A stretch of DNA of 64,000 nucleotides from Roseiarcus sp963759955 (lineage in GTDB: Bacteria > Pseudomonadota > Alphaproteobacteria > Rhizobiales > Beijerinckiaceae), in the NCBI GenBank assembly GCA_963759955.1, contig CAVXCA010000044.1, positions 4,941 through 68,940 on the forward strand. Direction: 5' to 3'. The position numbers and the translations under genes are program-made. Positions 35,036-46,485 of this stretch are shown in pieces; position 1 is the first letter of the stretch; every line of letters starts with the position of its first letter. Under the pieces are notes generated by a model. That model had not been told where the DNA came from. It did no database searches and saw only the letters and a program-made list of their open reading frames with translations.

Positions 35036-35713
35036 CTACGGCTTGACTTCGGCCAACACGCCTTCGACCGAAGGCAGGATCGCGGCGACGATCTTCTCGA
35101 CGCCTTCGCGCGTCGGGTGCAATCCGTCGCTTTGATTGAGCTTGGGGTCGCCCGCCACGCCGCCGAGGAAGAAGGGGTAGAGCGGGACGCCGTAATTTTT
35201 CGCCAGATCGGGATAGATGGCGTCGAAGCGCCGTTGATAGTCGGGGCCGAGATTGGGCGGCGCGCGCATGCCGGTCAGCAGCGTCGCGATATGAGCCGCG
35301 CGCGCCTTCTCGAGAATTAGCGCGAGCGCCGTTTCGGCGGCGCTGGGGTCCATGCCGCGCAGCATGTCGTTGGCGCCGAGTTCGACGATCAGCGCGTCGG
35401 CGCCCGCCGGCACGCTCCAATCGAAGCGCGCCAACCCGTCGGCTGCGGTGTCGCCCGAGACGCCGGCATTGGCGACTTCGACGTCCCACCCGCGGGCCTT
35501 CAGGGCGCGCGCGAGGGCGTCGGGAAACGCCTCGCCCGGCGGCAGCCCGTAGCCGGCGGTCAGGCTGTCGCCGAGCGCGACGATATGCAGCAGGCGCGCT
35601 TCGGCCGGCGCGGCGGCAAGGCTCAGCGCCGCGGCGAGCGCCAGGGCAAGAGCCTGGACGCGGATGCGCAAATGCCCATATGAGGCGTTCTCTGGCCGAA
35701 GGAATCTCTTCAC
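35036..35713 (-). CDS. tesA: SGNH/GDSL hydrolase (TesA-like arylesterase/thioesterase)
   Basis: A 225-residue exported hydrolase. A signal peptide (hydrophobic run VQALALALAAALSLAAAPAEA) precedes block I with the Ser nucleophile (ALGDSLTAGYG), the Gly in VEVANAGVSGDT, the Asn in VELGANDMLRG and the Asp/His pair in SDGLHPTREG. TesA-type enzymes hydrolyse acyl thioesters and lysophospholipids in the periplasm. GTG 35713 is the only well-placed start. It is back to back with the ABC ATPase gene (start 35715), the same tesA-ybbA-ybbP arrangement known from E. coli. Confidence 0.9.
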   Translation of the reverse strand: MKRFLRPENASYGHLRIRVQALALALAAALSLAAAPAEARLLHIVALGDSLTAGYGLPPGEAFPDALARALKARGWDVEVANAGVSGDTAADGLARFDWSVPAGADALIVELGANDMLRGMDPSAAETALALILEKARAAHIATLLTGMRAPPNLGPDYQRRFDAIYPDLAKNYGVPLYPFFLGGVAGDPKLNQSDGLHPTREGVEKIVAAILPSVEGVLAEVKP

Positions 35714-35714
35714 G

Positions 35715-36404
35715 ATGGCGAATCCTGCGATCGAATTGCGCGACGTCGACCTCAGTCTCGGCGACGGCGCGGCCAGGGTGCATATATTGCGCAAGGTCAA
35801 TCTGACAATCGACAAGGGCGACGCGGTCGGCCTCGTCGGCCCGTCCGGCTCCGGCAAATCGACGCTGCTGATGACCATGGCGGGCCTCGAGCGGCCCGAC
35901 AGCGGCTCCATCGTGATCGACGGCGTCGCCATCCAAGCGATGGGCGAGGACGCGCTGGCGCGATTTCGCGGCGCCCGGATCGGCATCGTCTTCCAGTCCT
36001 TTCATCTCATCCCGACGATGACCGCGCTCGAAAACGTCGCCGCGCCGCTGGAGCTCGCGGGCGCCCGCGACGCCTTCGCTCGCGCCGCGAAGGAATTGGC
36101 GCTGGTCGGACTCGCCGAACGGCAAGGCCACTATCCCACCCAGCTGTCGGGCGGCGAGCAGCAGCGCGTCGCGCTGGCGCGGGCCTTGGCGCCGCGCCCC
36201 TCGCTGCTGATCGCCGACGAGCCGACGGGCAACCTCGACGAGGCGACCGGACGCGCGATCATCGATCTCCTGTTCGACGCGCCCTCGCGCAGAGGCGCGA
36301 CCCTGGCGCTGGTCACTCACGACCCGGCGCTCGCCGCGCGCTGCGATCGAACGCTGCGCATGCGCTCGGGCGTCCTCGAGGCGCTCGCCCCGGCGCTCGC
36401 ATGA
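35715..36404 (+). CDS. ABC transporter ATPase (YbbA/LolD-like)
   Basis: A 229-residue ATPase with Walker A GPSGSGKST, the FQSFHLIPTMTALENVAAPLEL stretch of the MacB/LolD group, signature LSGGEQQRVALARAL and Walker B LLIADEPTGNLD. It powers the permease encoded immediately downstream with an ATGA overlap at 36401. YbbA-YbbP systems are mechanotransmission-type transporters thought to act on lipids or hydrophobic compounds, together with TesA. The start is placed at ATG 35715 (AAGGA eleven bases upstream). Confidence 0.92.
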   Translation: MANPAIELRDVDLSLGDGAARVHILRKVNLTIDKGDAVGLVGPSGSGKSTLLMTMAGLERPDSGSIVIDGVAIQAMGEDALARFRGARIGIVFQSFHLIPTMTALENVAAPLELAGARDAFARAAKELALVGLAERQGHYPTQLSGGEQQRVALARALAPRPSLLIADEPTGNLDEATGRAIIDLLFDAPSRRGATLALVTHDPALAARCDRTLRMRSGVLEALAPALA

Positions 36405-38972
36405 GCGAGCCCCCGGCTTCGCCGTCACGACGGCCCGCGCGCCTCGTTCTCGCGCGCCTGGCGTTTCGCGATTTGCGCGGCGGGCTCGCGGGCCTGCGCA
36501 TTTTCCTCCTCTGCATCGCGCTCGGCGTCGCGGCGATCGTTGCGGTCAATTCGCTCGCGCGCGCGCTTAACGACGGAATGGCGCGCGACGGGCGGACGAT
36601 TCTCGGCGGCGACGCCTCGTTTTCGCTGATCCACCGCGAGCTTTCCCCTCAGGAGCGCGCGTTCCTGCAAAGCCGCGGCGAGCTCTCGACCATCGCCACG
36701 ATGCGCGCGATGGCGCGCACCGAAACGGGCGAAGCGACCCTCGTCGAAGTCAAGGCGGTCGACGAGGCCTGGCCGCGGATCGGCCAGGCGGTTTTCGAGC
36801 CCGCGATGGCGCCGAGCGCGGCGCTCGCGCAGCGGGAGCAGCGCTTCGGCGCCGCGGTCGAGCCGGCGCTGCTCGACCGGCTCGGCCTCAAGGTCGGCGA
36901 CACGTTCGAGCTCGGCGCGGCGCGTTTCGAGATTCGCGCCGAGCTGGTCTCCGAGCCGGACCGGCTCGCAACCGGCATCGGCCTCGGCCCGCGCGTGTTG
37001 ATTTCGCAGGATGCGCTCGCCACGACCGGCCTCGTCCAGCCGGGCTCGCTCGTGCGCTGGACGACGCGCGTGATTCTCGAACGCCGGCGGCGCGCCGCCG
37101 AGCGAGCCGGTCGTCGATGCGTTCGTCGATGAAGCGAACGCGGCGTTCCCTGAGGCGGGGTGGGAGACGCGAACGCGATCGAACGTCTCCCCGGAGTTTT
37201 CGCGCGATCTCGACCGCTTCGGCGAATTCCTCGCGCTTGTCGGCCTGATCTCCCTGGTCGTCGGCGGCGTCGGCGTCGCCAACGCGGCGCAAGGCTTCGT
37301 CGAGCGCAAGCGCGCCACCCTCGCGATCCTCAAGGCGCTGGGAGCGAGCGGCGGCGCGGTCGTCGCGCTGGCTTTGATCGAATTTCTCGCCGCGGCGCTG
37401 ATCGGCGTCGGCGCGGGACTGGCGATCGGCGCGGCGACGCCCTTCGCCGTCGCGGCGCTCTTCGCCCCCGTCCTGCCGTTGCCGCTGGCGCCGGCGATCT
37501 ACCCCGGCGAGCTCGCGCTCGGCGCGCTCTATGGCGTGCTCACGGCGCTAACTTTCGCCGTCGCGCCGCTGGGGCGTGCGCACGACATCCCGGTTTCTCA
37601 ATTGTTCCGCAATCTCGTCGAGACCCGCGCGGGACAGCCGCGCCTTCGCTATATCGTCGCCGCGGCGCTCGGCGGCGCGACGCTCGCCGGCGTGGCGATC
37701 CTCGCCAGTCCGCAGCGAACGATCGCGATCGTCGTCGTCGTCGCGACGGCGCTCGCGCTTGTCGCGCTGCGGCTCGTCGCGGCCGGCGCGATGGCGCTCG
37801 CGCGCCGGGCGCCGCGCGCGCGTTCGGTCGCCTGGCGCATGGCGATCGCCAATCTTCATCGGCCCGGCGCGCTGACCCCTTCGGTGGTGCTGTCGCTCGG
37901 GCTCGGCCTGGCGGTGCTGGTCGCGCTGACCCTGGTCGATTCCAATCTGCGCGGCGAGTTGCAGCGCGCGACGCCGGGGCAGACGCCGAGCTTCTATTTT
38001 CTCGACGTGCGTAGCGCCGAAATCGCCGCGTTCCGCGGCTTCCTCAGCTTGGAGGCGCCGCAAGCCAAAATCGTCGAGGCGCCGATGATGCGGGGCCGTG
38101 TCGTCAGGATCGGCGACGTCCCGGCGACAAGCTTCAAGGCCAAGGAAAGCGTCGCCTGGGTTCTCCAAGGCGACCGCGGCGTCACCTTCGCCGACGCGCC
38201 GCCCGAGGGGTCGAAAGTCGTCGCCGGCGGATGGTGGCCCGCCGACTATTCCGGACCGCCGCTGGTCTCGCTCGAAGCGGGCGTCGCCGAAGGGCTCGGC
38301 GTGAAGATCGGCGATACGATCACGCTCAACGTGCTCGGCCGTGAGGTCACGGCCACAATTTACAACTTGCGTGAGGTTAACTGGCGAGGTTTCGGCATCA
38401 ATTTCGTCTTCGTCTTCTCCCCCGACACGTTCAAGGGGGCGCCCTATACGGTTCTCGTCACCGCGGCGCTGCCGAAGGGAGCAAGCGAAAGCGCGCTGAT
38501 GAAGGCCGCGGCGCACGATTTTCCGTCCATCGCGGCGGTGCGGGTGCGCGACGCGCTGGAAACGATCGAGGCGCTCGCCGCCAAATTGGCGCTGGCGATC
38601 CGCTCGGCCTCAGGGATCGCGCTGGCGACATCGGTGCTGGTGCTCGCCGGCGCGCTCGCCGCCAATCGGCGCGCCCGCATCCTCGACGCCGTGATCTTGA
38701 AGATCTTGGGAGCGACCCGCGGCCGGCTCGCAGCGACGTTTCTGATCGAATACGCGCTCATCGGCGCGGCGACGGCGGCGTTCGGCGTCGCCGCCGGAAC
38801 GCTCGCGGCCTATGTCGTCGTCGCCCGCGTGATGGGCTTCGATTTCGTCTTCGCCGCAGGGCCGGCGCTCGCCGCGGCCGCAGCGGGTCTGGCGCTCACC
38901 GTCGCTCTGGGCATGATCGGCGCCTGGCGCATCCTCGGGCAAAAGCCGGCGGCGTTCCTGCGGGAGCTGTGA
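36401..38972 (+). pseudogene. ABC permease (YbbP-like, FtsX/MacB superfamily), frameshifted
   Basis: An 856-codon permease split by a one-base insertion. Part one (36401 to about 37078) holds the first membrane segment (LRIFLLCIALGVAAIVAVNSLARAL) and a periplasmic domain (DASFSLIHRELSPQERAFL) and reads up to WTTRVIL. After one extra G near 37079, the other frame continues NAGGAPPSEPVVDAFVDEAN, then LALVGLISLVVGGVGVANA and the remaining FtsX-type segments to PAAFLREL at 38972. The literal first frame stops at 37132 after an Arg-rich tail. Everything else is well conserved, so this is either a very recent mutation or a base-call error. ATGA overlap couples it to the ATPase. Confidence 0.87.
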
Positions 38973-39066
38973 GGGCAGGCAATGGTCCGAACGCGCCGGC
39001 GCCCTCGTCTGGCGATTTACGCGCGAATGTGGTGAACTCGGCGCATTCAGGGAGGAAGAATTAGCC

Positions 39067-40761
39067 ATGGCCGCTTTGACGCAGAGCTACGTCCACGGCG
39101 CGAGCGCCACGCCGCTCATCGGCGAAACCATCGGCGCCTTGCTCGAGCGGGTGACCGCGCAAGGGCCAGACCGCCCGGCGCTGGTGGCGCGACATCAGGG
39201 CGTGCGCTGGACCTATGCGGAACTCAACCGGCGCGCCGACGATCTCGCCGCCGGATTGCTCGCGCTTGGTCTAAAGTCGGGCGAGCGCATCGGCATCTGG
39301 TCGCCCAACAACAGCGAGTGGGTCCTCACCCAGTTCGCCACCGCGAAGGCAGGCCTGATCCTCGTCAACATCAATCCCGCCTATCGCAGTCACGAGGCCG
39401 ACTACGCCCTCAACAAGGTCGGCTGCAAAGCGCTGATCCTCAGCCCCGGCTTCAAGAGCAACGACTATTTCGCCAGCCTGCGCGCTTTGGCGCCCGAGAT
39501 CGACGCCGCCGCGCCCGGCGCCTTGTCGGCGGCGGGGCTGCCGGACCTCAAGACCGTCATCCGGCTCGGCGCCGAAAAGACCGCCGGCATGCTGAATTTC
39601 GCCGATGTCGCCGCGCCGGCGACCCAAGCGCAGCTTTCCGATCTCGCCGCGTTGGGCAAGCGGCTGCAATTCGACGATCCCATCAATATCCAGTTCACAT
39701 CCGGCACGACGGGCGCGCCGAAGGGCGCGACGCTGACCCATCACAATATCGTCAACAACGGCAATTTCATCGGCGAGGCGATGCGGCTGACGCCGGCGGA
39801 CAGGCTTTGCATTCCGGTTCCCTATTATCATTGCTTCGGCATGGTGCTGGGCAATCTGGCTTGCGTCACCCACGGCGCCTGCATGGTCAGCCCCTCCGAG
39901 GGGTTCGACCCGCTCGTGACGCTCGAAACGATAGAGGCCGAGCGCTGCACTGGCCTGCATGGCGTGCCCACGATGTTCATCGCGATGCTCGACCATCCCG
40001 AGTTCGCGCGCTTCGATTTGAAGGGCCTGCGCACCGGCATCATGGCGGGCTCGCCGTGTCCGGTCGAGGTGATGCGCCGGGTCGTCGATCAGATGCACAT
40101 GAGCGAGGTGACGATCGCCTACGGCATGACCGAAACGAGCCCGGTGAGCTTCCAGAGCGCCCACGACGATCCGCTCGATCGGCGCGTTTCGACCGTCGGT
40201 CGGATCCAACCTCACATCGAAGTCAAGATCGTCGACTCAGCGGGCCGCATCGTTCCGCCCGGAGTCACCGGCGAATTGTTGACGCGCGGCTACAGCGTCA
40301 TGCGGGGATATTGGGGCGATCCGGCCGGGACGGCGACGGCGATCGACGAGGCGGGGTTCATGCACACCGGCGATCTGGCGACGATCGACGCCGAGGGCTA
40401 TTGCAATATCGTCGGCCGGCTCAAGGACATGGTGATTCGAGGCGGCGAGAACATCTATCCCCGAGAGGTCGAGGAGTTTCTCTACAGCCACCCCGCCATC
40501 GCCGACGTCCAGGTGTTCGGCGTTCCCGATCATCGCTACGGCGAAGAGCTTTGCGCGTGGATCAAGCTGCGCGAAGGGGCCGCGCTGACCGAAGCGGAAG
40601 TCATCGCGTTCTGCCGGGCGTCGATCGCCCATTACAAGGCGCCCAAGTACGTGCGCTTCGTTAAGGAATTCCCGATGACCGTCACCGGAAAAGTGCAGAA
40701 ATTCCAAATGCGGCAAGCGATGGTCGACGCCTTGGGGCTCAAGATCGAGAAGACCGCCTGA
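39067..40761 (+). CDS. Acyl-CoA synthetase (AMP-forming, medium/long-chain type)
   Basis: A 564-residue ANL-family enzyme that activates a fatty acid with ATP and CoA. The P-loop is IQFTSGTTGAPKGATLTH; other motifs are YHCFGMVLGNL, YGMTETSPVSFQ, GYWGDPAGT, HTGDLATIDAEGYCNIVGR-like region (split here), and the catalytic Lys in PMTVTGKVQKF. Sequence resembles the FadD3/AcsF2-like group rather than acetyl-CoA synthetase. GGAGGA lies upstream of ATG. Chain length preference cannot be read. It is a single gene between the permease and ftsH. Confidence 0.92.
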   Translation: MAALTQSYVHGASATPLIGETIGALLERVTAQGPDRPALVARHQGVRWTYAELNRRADDLAAGLLALGLKSGERIGIWSPNNSEWVLTQFATAKAGLILVNINPAYRSHEADYALNKVGCKALILSPGFKSNDYFASLRALAPEIDAAAPGALSAAGLPDLKTVIRLGAEKTAGMLNFADVAAPATQAQLSDLAALGKRLQFDDPINIQFTSGTTGAPKGATLTHHNIVNNGNFIGEAMRLTPADRLCIPVPYYHCFGMVLGNLACVTHGACMVSPSEGFDPLVTLETIEAERCTGLHGVPTMFIAMLDHPEFARFDLKGLRTGIMAGSPCPVEVMRRVVDQMHMSEVTIAYGMTETSPVSFQSAHDDPLDRRVSTVGRIQPHIEVKIVDSAGRIVPPGVTGELLTRGYSVMRGYWGDPAGTATAIDEAGFMHTGDLATIDAEGYCNIVGRLKDMVIRGGENIYPREVEEFLYSHPAIADVQVFGVPDHRYGEELCAWIKLREGAALTEAEVIAFCRASIAHYKAPKYVRFVKEFPMTVTGKVQKFQMRQAMVDALGLKIEKTA

Positions 40762-40919
40762 CGCCGCAGACCGCAAAAACGTCGGAATTGCCCTCTTCAC
40801 TCGATCTTCAGTTTCATGCCGTTCACTTGGCAAGCGCCCTCGGGGCCCTTAAATGACGCTCTGGGACAGTCGGGGTCGGCCCGGGACTTCCCGGCCGCGC
40901 CGCTGTCGATAGGAAAGCG

Positions 40920-42842
<1,923 letters not shown>

Positions 42843-42860
42843 GCGGAGGGCGCGCCCAGC

Positions 42861-42952
42861 GCCCTCACCCCAACCCCTCTCCCGCAAGCGGGCGAGGGGC
42901 GCGTCCCTTCTCCCGCGTGCGGGAGAAGGTGGCGCGAAGCGCCGGATGAGGG
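42861..42952. repeat. REP-like palindromic unit between ftsH and tlpA
   Basis: A run of nested inverted repeats in the convergent gap. The strongest is CCTTCTCCCGC (42906-42916) with GCGGGAGAAGG (42919-42929); a small GGCGC-GAA-GCGCC hairpin follows (42931-42943), bracketed by CCCTCAC and GATGAGGG. This composition is typical of dispersed extragenic palindromes in alphaproteobacteria and can also stop transcription from both sides. Confidence 0.65.
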
Positions 42953-43600
42953 TCACCCCCCCTTCAACGCATCCACCACCTTCGCCGCATCGGCCGAATT
43001 CCAGTCGACGGGGCCGGCGACGACGCCGAGCTCGCAGCCGTCCTTGTCGATCAACAGGCTGGTCGGCAGGCCGAGCGCCTTGCCGGCGACGCGCAGGCTT
43101 TCGAAGGAGTCGGCGGTCGGGTCGGCGTAGCGCGCGAGCGACTTGACGCCGATTCCGTCGAGAAAGGCCTTCGGCCGATCGAGCCGCGCGGTGTCGACGT
43201 TGACCGCCACCACTTCGAAGTCCTTGGAGCCGGCCTTCGCTTCCAGGCGATCGAGTGCGGGCATTTCGGCGCGGCAGGGGACGCACCAGGTCGCCCAGAG
43301 ATTGAGGACGAGCGCGCGGCCGCGAAAATCGGCGAGCGTAAGCTTGCGGCCGTCCGCGCCGTCGAAGGCGATCGGGATCTCGGGCTTGGGCGTCTTGTCG
43401 ACGGCGAGCGCGGCGATATCGCCCTGGGCGAGCGGCGCCAGGCGCGCGGCTCTGAGCGCGGAGGAAGCCGGGCATTCGCCCTCGGCCTTGCCGGGCGCCG
43501 GCGCTTTCCCGTATAGCACCGCCACCGCCGCGAGGGCGGCCAGCGCCGCGGCGCCGCCCGCCACTCGAATTCGGCGGCTTCGCTTGTCGTTTTCACTCAT
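42953..43600 (-). CDS. tlpA: TlpA-type membrane-anchored thiol:disulfide oxidoreductase
   Basis: A 215-residue thioredoxin-fold protein with a single N-terminal anchor (AAALAALAAVAVLYG, residues 17-31) facing the periplasm. The active site is WCVPC (Cys106, Cys109) in LNLWATWCVPCRAEMPALD. TlpA-family proteins reduce cysteines, for example during cytochrome oxidase maturation. ATG 43600 gives MSENDKRSRR before the anchor; a much longer open frame upstream overlaps argH and is not coding. It is divergent from argH with 24 bases between starts. Confidence 0.93.
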   Translation of the reverse strand: MSENDKRSRRIRVAGGAAALAALAAVAVLYGKAPAPGKAEGECPASSALRAARLAPLAQGDIAALAVDKTPKPEIPIAFDGADGRKLTLADFRGRALVLNLWATWCVPCRAEMPALDRLEAKAGSKDFEVVAVNVDTARLDRPKAFLDGIGVKSLARYADPTADSFESLRVAGKALGLPTSLLIDKDGCELGVVAGPVDWNSADAAKVVDALKGG

Positions 43601-43624
43601 CGTTCGATCCAGGGCCTTGCCGTC

Positions 43625-45010
43625 ATGAGCAACACAATGTGGGGCGGGCGTTTCGCCAGCGGCCCAGCGGAAATCATGGAGGAGATCAACGCCTCCATCG
43701 AATTCGACCGCAAGCTGGCGATGCAGGACATCGCAGGCTCGCAGGCCCATGTCGCCATGCTCGCCCGCCAAGGCGTCGTCACCCCGGCCGACGCCGAGGC
43801 CATCGCCGCAGGTCTCGCCCAAGTCAAGGGCGAAATCGAGGCGGGCGCCTTCGCGTTTTCGCGCGCGCTCGAAGACATTCATATGAATATCGAGAAGCGC
43901 CTGGCCGACATCGTCGGCCCCGCGGCGGGCCGGCTGCACACCGCGCGTTCGCGCAACGACCAGGTGGCGGTCGATTTCAAGCTGTGGGTGCGCGACGCCA
44001 TCGACGCGCTCGACGGCCAGATCGCCGAGCTGCAACGGGCCCTCGCGACGCGCGCGCTCGATTGCGCCGACATGGTGATGCCCGGCTTCACCCATCTGCA
44101 ATCGGCGCAGCCGGTGACCTTCGGCCACCATCTGCTCGCCTATGTCGAGATGCTGGCGCGCGACCGCGGGCGCTTCGCCGACGCGCGCGCGCGCCTCAAC
44201 GAATGCCCCCTCGGCGCGGCGGCGCTCGCCGGCACCTCCTTCCCGATCGACCGGGAGATGACGGCGAAGGCGCTCGGCTTCGACCGGCCGACCGCCAATT
44301 CGCTCGACAGCGTCGCCGATCGCGACTTCGCACTGGAGACCCTGAGCGCCGCGGCGATCTCAGCGACGCATCTGTCGCGCTTCGCCGAGGAGATCGTGCT
44401 GTGGACGACGCCGCAGTTCGGCTTCGTCCGGCTGTCCGACGCGTTCTCGACCGGCTCCTCGATCATGCCGCAGAAGCGCAACCCCGACGCGGCCGAGCTG
44501 GTGCGCGGCAAGACGGGCCGCGTCGTCGGCGACCTCGTCGGCCTTCTCACCGTGATGAAGGGCCTGCCGCTCGCCTATTCCAAGGACATGCAGGAGGACA
44601 AGGAGGGCGTCTTCGACGCGATCGAGACGCTCTCGCTGTGCCTTTCCGCAATGACCGGCATGGTCAAAGACATGACGCCCGACGCCAAGCGGATGAAGGC
44701 GGCGGCGGGCGCCGGCTATGCGACGGCGACCGATCTCGCGGACTGGCTGGTGCGCACGCTGAAAATGCCGTTCCGCGAGGCCCATCACGCGACGGGCCGC
44801 ATCGTCGCCCTCGCCGCCGAACACGGCGTCGCGCTGGAGAAGCTGAAGCTCGAATACATGCAGAACGTCGAGCGGCGCATCACCGAGGAGGTGTTCGGCG
44901 TGCTCGGCGTCGAGCGCTCGGTGAAGAGCCGCACGTCGTATGGGGGAACGGCGCCGGCCAACGTGCGCAAGCAGGCGCGCGGGTGGCTGAAGCGGCTGAA
45001 AGCGACTTGA
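43625..45010 (+). CDS. argH: Argininosuccinate lyase
   Basis: ArgH (461 aa) splits argininosuccinate into arginine and fumarate. The N-terminal MWGGRF, the RSRNDQV substrate loop, PGFTHLQSAQPVTFGHH, and the family signature GSSIMPQKRNPD are all present. The start is ATG 43625. Length and motifs are normal. The neighbours are not arginine genes, which is usual for argH in this group. Confidence 0.98.
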   Translation: MSNTMWGGRFASGPAEIMEEINASIEFDRKLAMQDIAGSQAHVAMLARQGVVTPADAEAIAAGLAQVKGEIEAGAFAFSRALEDIHMNIEKRLADIVGPAAGRLHTARSRNDQVAVDFKLWVRDAIDALDGQIAELQRALATRALDCADMVMPGFTHLQSAQPVTFGHHLLAYVEMLARDRGRFADARARLNECPLGAAALAGTSFPIDREMTAKALGFDRPTANSLDSVADRDFALETLSAAAISATHLSRFAEEIVLWTTPQFGFVRLSDAFSTGSSIMPQKRNPDAAELVRGKTGRVVGDLVGLLTVMKGLPLAYSKDMQEDKEGVFDAIETLSLCLSAMTGMVKDMTPDAKRMKAAAGAGYATATDLADWLVRTLKMPFREAHHATGRIVALAAEHGVALEKLKLEYMQNVERRITEEVFGVLGVERSVKSRTSYGGTAPANVRKQARGWLKRLKAT

Positions 45011-45022
45011 GGGGGCGCTCCC

Positions 45023-45535
45023 CTAATTCGTGCCCCCCGCCTCCCGCAGCGCCGCAGCGATATCGGCCATCGATCGAAACAGCACCATCTCGTCGTCGCG
45101 GCTGGGCCGAAACCCGCGCCGGCGCCAGAACGCGGCGGCTTCGTCGTCGATCGCTTTGACGATCAGCGCCCGCCCGCCGACGAGTTCGGCGGCGCGGACG
45201 CTGCGTCTCAGCGCGTGAGCGAGCAACGCCGTGCCGAGGCCCCATCCCGCCCATTGCCGATCGGCGGCGAGCTGGCCGAGCAGAAGGCAGGGCACGGGGC
45301 TCGGCGGCTGGCCTGTGCGGAGCGAGCGCGGCATCGATGAGGGAAGGATCGCGGTCGGCGCCAACACGTAAAATCCGGCCACCCGGTTTGCTTCATGCGC
45401 GACCATCACGACGGCGAAGCCGTTGCGCTGGTTGGCGAGCGCCCTCGTCTTCAGCCACACGTCGAGCGCCGGCTTGCCGCAGGAAAAGGCCTCGGTTTGA
45501 TGATGCGCGGCGATCGGTTCGGGCGCCGACAGCAT
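45023..45535 (-). CDS. GNAT-family toxin (TacT/AtaT-like) of a type II toxin-antitoxin pair
   Basis: A 170-residue acetyltransferase. It has the typical start SAPEPIAAHHQTEAFSCGKPALDVWL and the acetyl-CoA loop region RQWAGWGLGTALLAHALRR. Toxins of this group acetylate aminoacyl-tRNA and stop translation. The gene follows a DUF1778 antitoxin gene by nine bases, the standard order (antitoxin first). It looks intact. Confidence 0.9.
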   Translation of the reverse strand: MLSAPEPIAAHHQTEAFSCGKPALDVWLKTRALANQRNGFAVVMVAHEANRVAGFYVLAPTAILPSSMPRSLRTGQPPSPVPCLLLGQLAADRQWAGWGLGTALLAHALRRSVRAAELVGGRALIVKAIDDEAAAFWRRRGFRPSRDDEMVLFRSMADIAAALREAGGTN

Positions 45536-45544
45536 CGCGGCCGG

Positions 45545-45841
45545 TCAGCGTTTGGCCGACGGGGAATCCCACGGCGCCGGGCGCTTCAACGCCGCGACCA
45601 TTTCGGGCGCGGCCTCGGCGGGCGCCGAAATCGCCGCCATGAAGGCGGAAAAGCCCTGCTCGCTCATCCGCACCGGGCCATCTTCCATCAGCGCCGCCTC
45701 GGCCGCGCGCACCGCGGCTTCGCGCACGAAATCCGTGCGCGAACGCCCGCGCAGAGCCGCCGCGCGGTCGATCACGGCGACGTCGGCCTCAGGCAGACGC
45801 ATCGAGAGCGGATAGTCTTTGCGGCCGGCGGGTCGGCTCAT
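45545..45841 (-). CDS. DUF1778 antitoxin
   Basis: A 98-residue ribbon-helix-helix protein: PLSMRLPEADVAVIDRAAALRGRSRTDFVREAAVRAAE split here as the DNA-binding part, then a tail that would wrap the toxin. It should neutralise the GNAT toxin and repress the operon by binding the inverted repeats just upstream. ATG 45841 fits the family start. A longer open frame exists upstream but lacks resemblance. Confidence 0.9.
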   Translation of the reverse strand: MSRPAGRKDYPLSMRLPEADVAVIDRAAALRGRSRTDFVREAAVRAAEAALMEDGPVRMSEQGFSAFMAAISAPAEAAPEMVAALKRPAPWDSPSAKR

Positions 45842-45860
45842 GGCGGGGCGCTCCACGAAG

Positions 45861-45896
45861 TTCGAATCTAATCGAACGTATCGCATTTTGCAATAC
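45861..45896 (-). promoter_or_regulatory. Operator/promoter region of the DUF1778-GNAT pair
   Basis: Two inverted repeats stand in the 55 bases before the antitoxin start: TTCGAATCTAATCGAA (45861-45876, imperfect) and GTATCGC-ATTTT-GCAATAC (45878-45896, imperfect). The region is AT-rich compared with its surroundings. Ribbon-helix-helix antitoxins commonly repress their own operon through such repeats, so autoregulation is inferred. Confidence 0.55.
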
Positions 45897-45933
45897 GCAA
45901 CGGCGGCGTTGGCGGGGATCGCGCGCGCCGCGC

Positions 45934-46485
45934 TCAGGCGGCTCCGTTGTAGCGCGGGAAGGCGTCGGCGATGGCGTCGCCGGTGAAGTGCGCGGTCCAG
46001 GCCTCTTGATCGGTGAACAGGCGGATGCAGATGAAGTTTCCGATGGGCCCGCCGTCGAACCAATGCGGGGTTCCGTGCGGGACCGAGAGCAAGTCGCCGG
46101 CTTCACAGATCACCTGCAGAACCCTGTCGCCGATATGCAGGTAGAACGCGCCGGCGCCTTCGACGAAAAAGCGCACCTCGTCTTCGCTGTGCGTGTGCTC
46201 GACGAGGAATTTTTGCCGCAACGCCGGCCAGTTCGGGTTGCCCGGGCGAATGGCGACCACGTCGCCGTCGGTGTAGCCGCGCTCGCGCTTGAGCCGATCG
46301 ATCTCGGCGTCATAGGCGAGGAAAATCTCTTCCGGCCTCGCATCGGCTTTCAGCGGGTGCGAGGCGGCCCAGCGCTCGAAGCGCGCCCCGGTGCCCGCGA
46401 TCTCGCGCGCGATGACGTCGAAGTCCTTCGTGTACAAAAAAATCTTCGCTGGGTCTGTGGCGGAATAGACGATGAGCTGGGTCAT
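45934..46485 (-). CDS. mtnD: Acireductone dioxygenase
   Basis: MtnD (183 aa) is a cupin enzyme of the methionine salvage pathway that cleaves acireductone; Fe2+ gives the ketoacid precursor of methionine and Ni2+ an off-pathway product. The metal ligands are seen in EHTHSEDEVRFFVEG (two His and one Glu) and in PHGTPHWFD (His). AGGAG lies nine bases before ATG 46485. No other salvage genes are in the window. Confidence 0.95.
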   Translation of the reverse strand: MTQLIVYSATDPAKIFLYTKDFDVIAREIAGTGARFERWAASHPLKADARPEEIFLAYDAEIDRLKRERGYTDGDVVAIRPGNPNWPALRQKFLVEHTHSEDEVRFFVEGAGAFYLHIGDRVLQVICEAGDLLSVPHGTPHWFDGGPIGNFICIRLFTDQEAWTAHFTGDAIADAFPRYNGAA

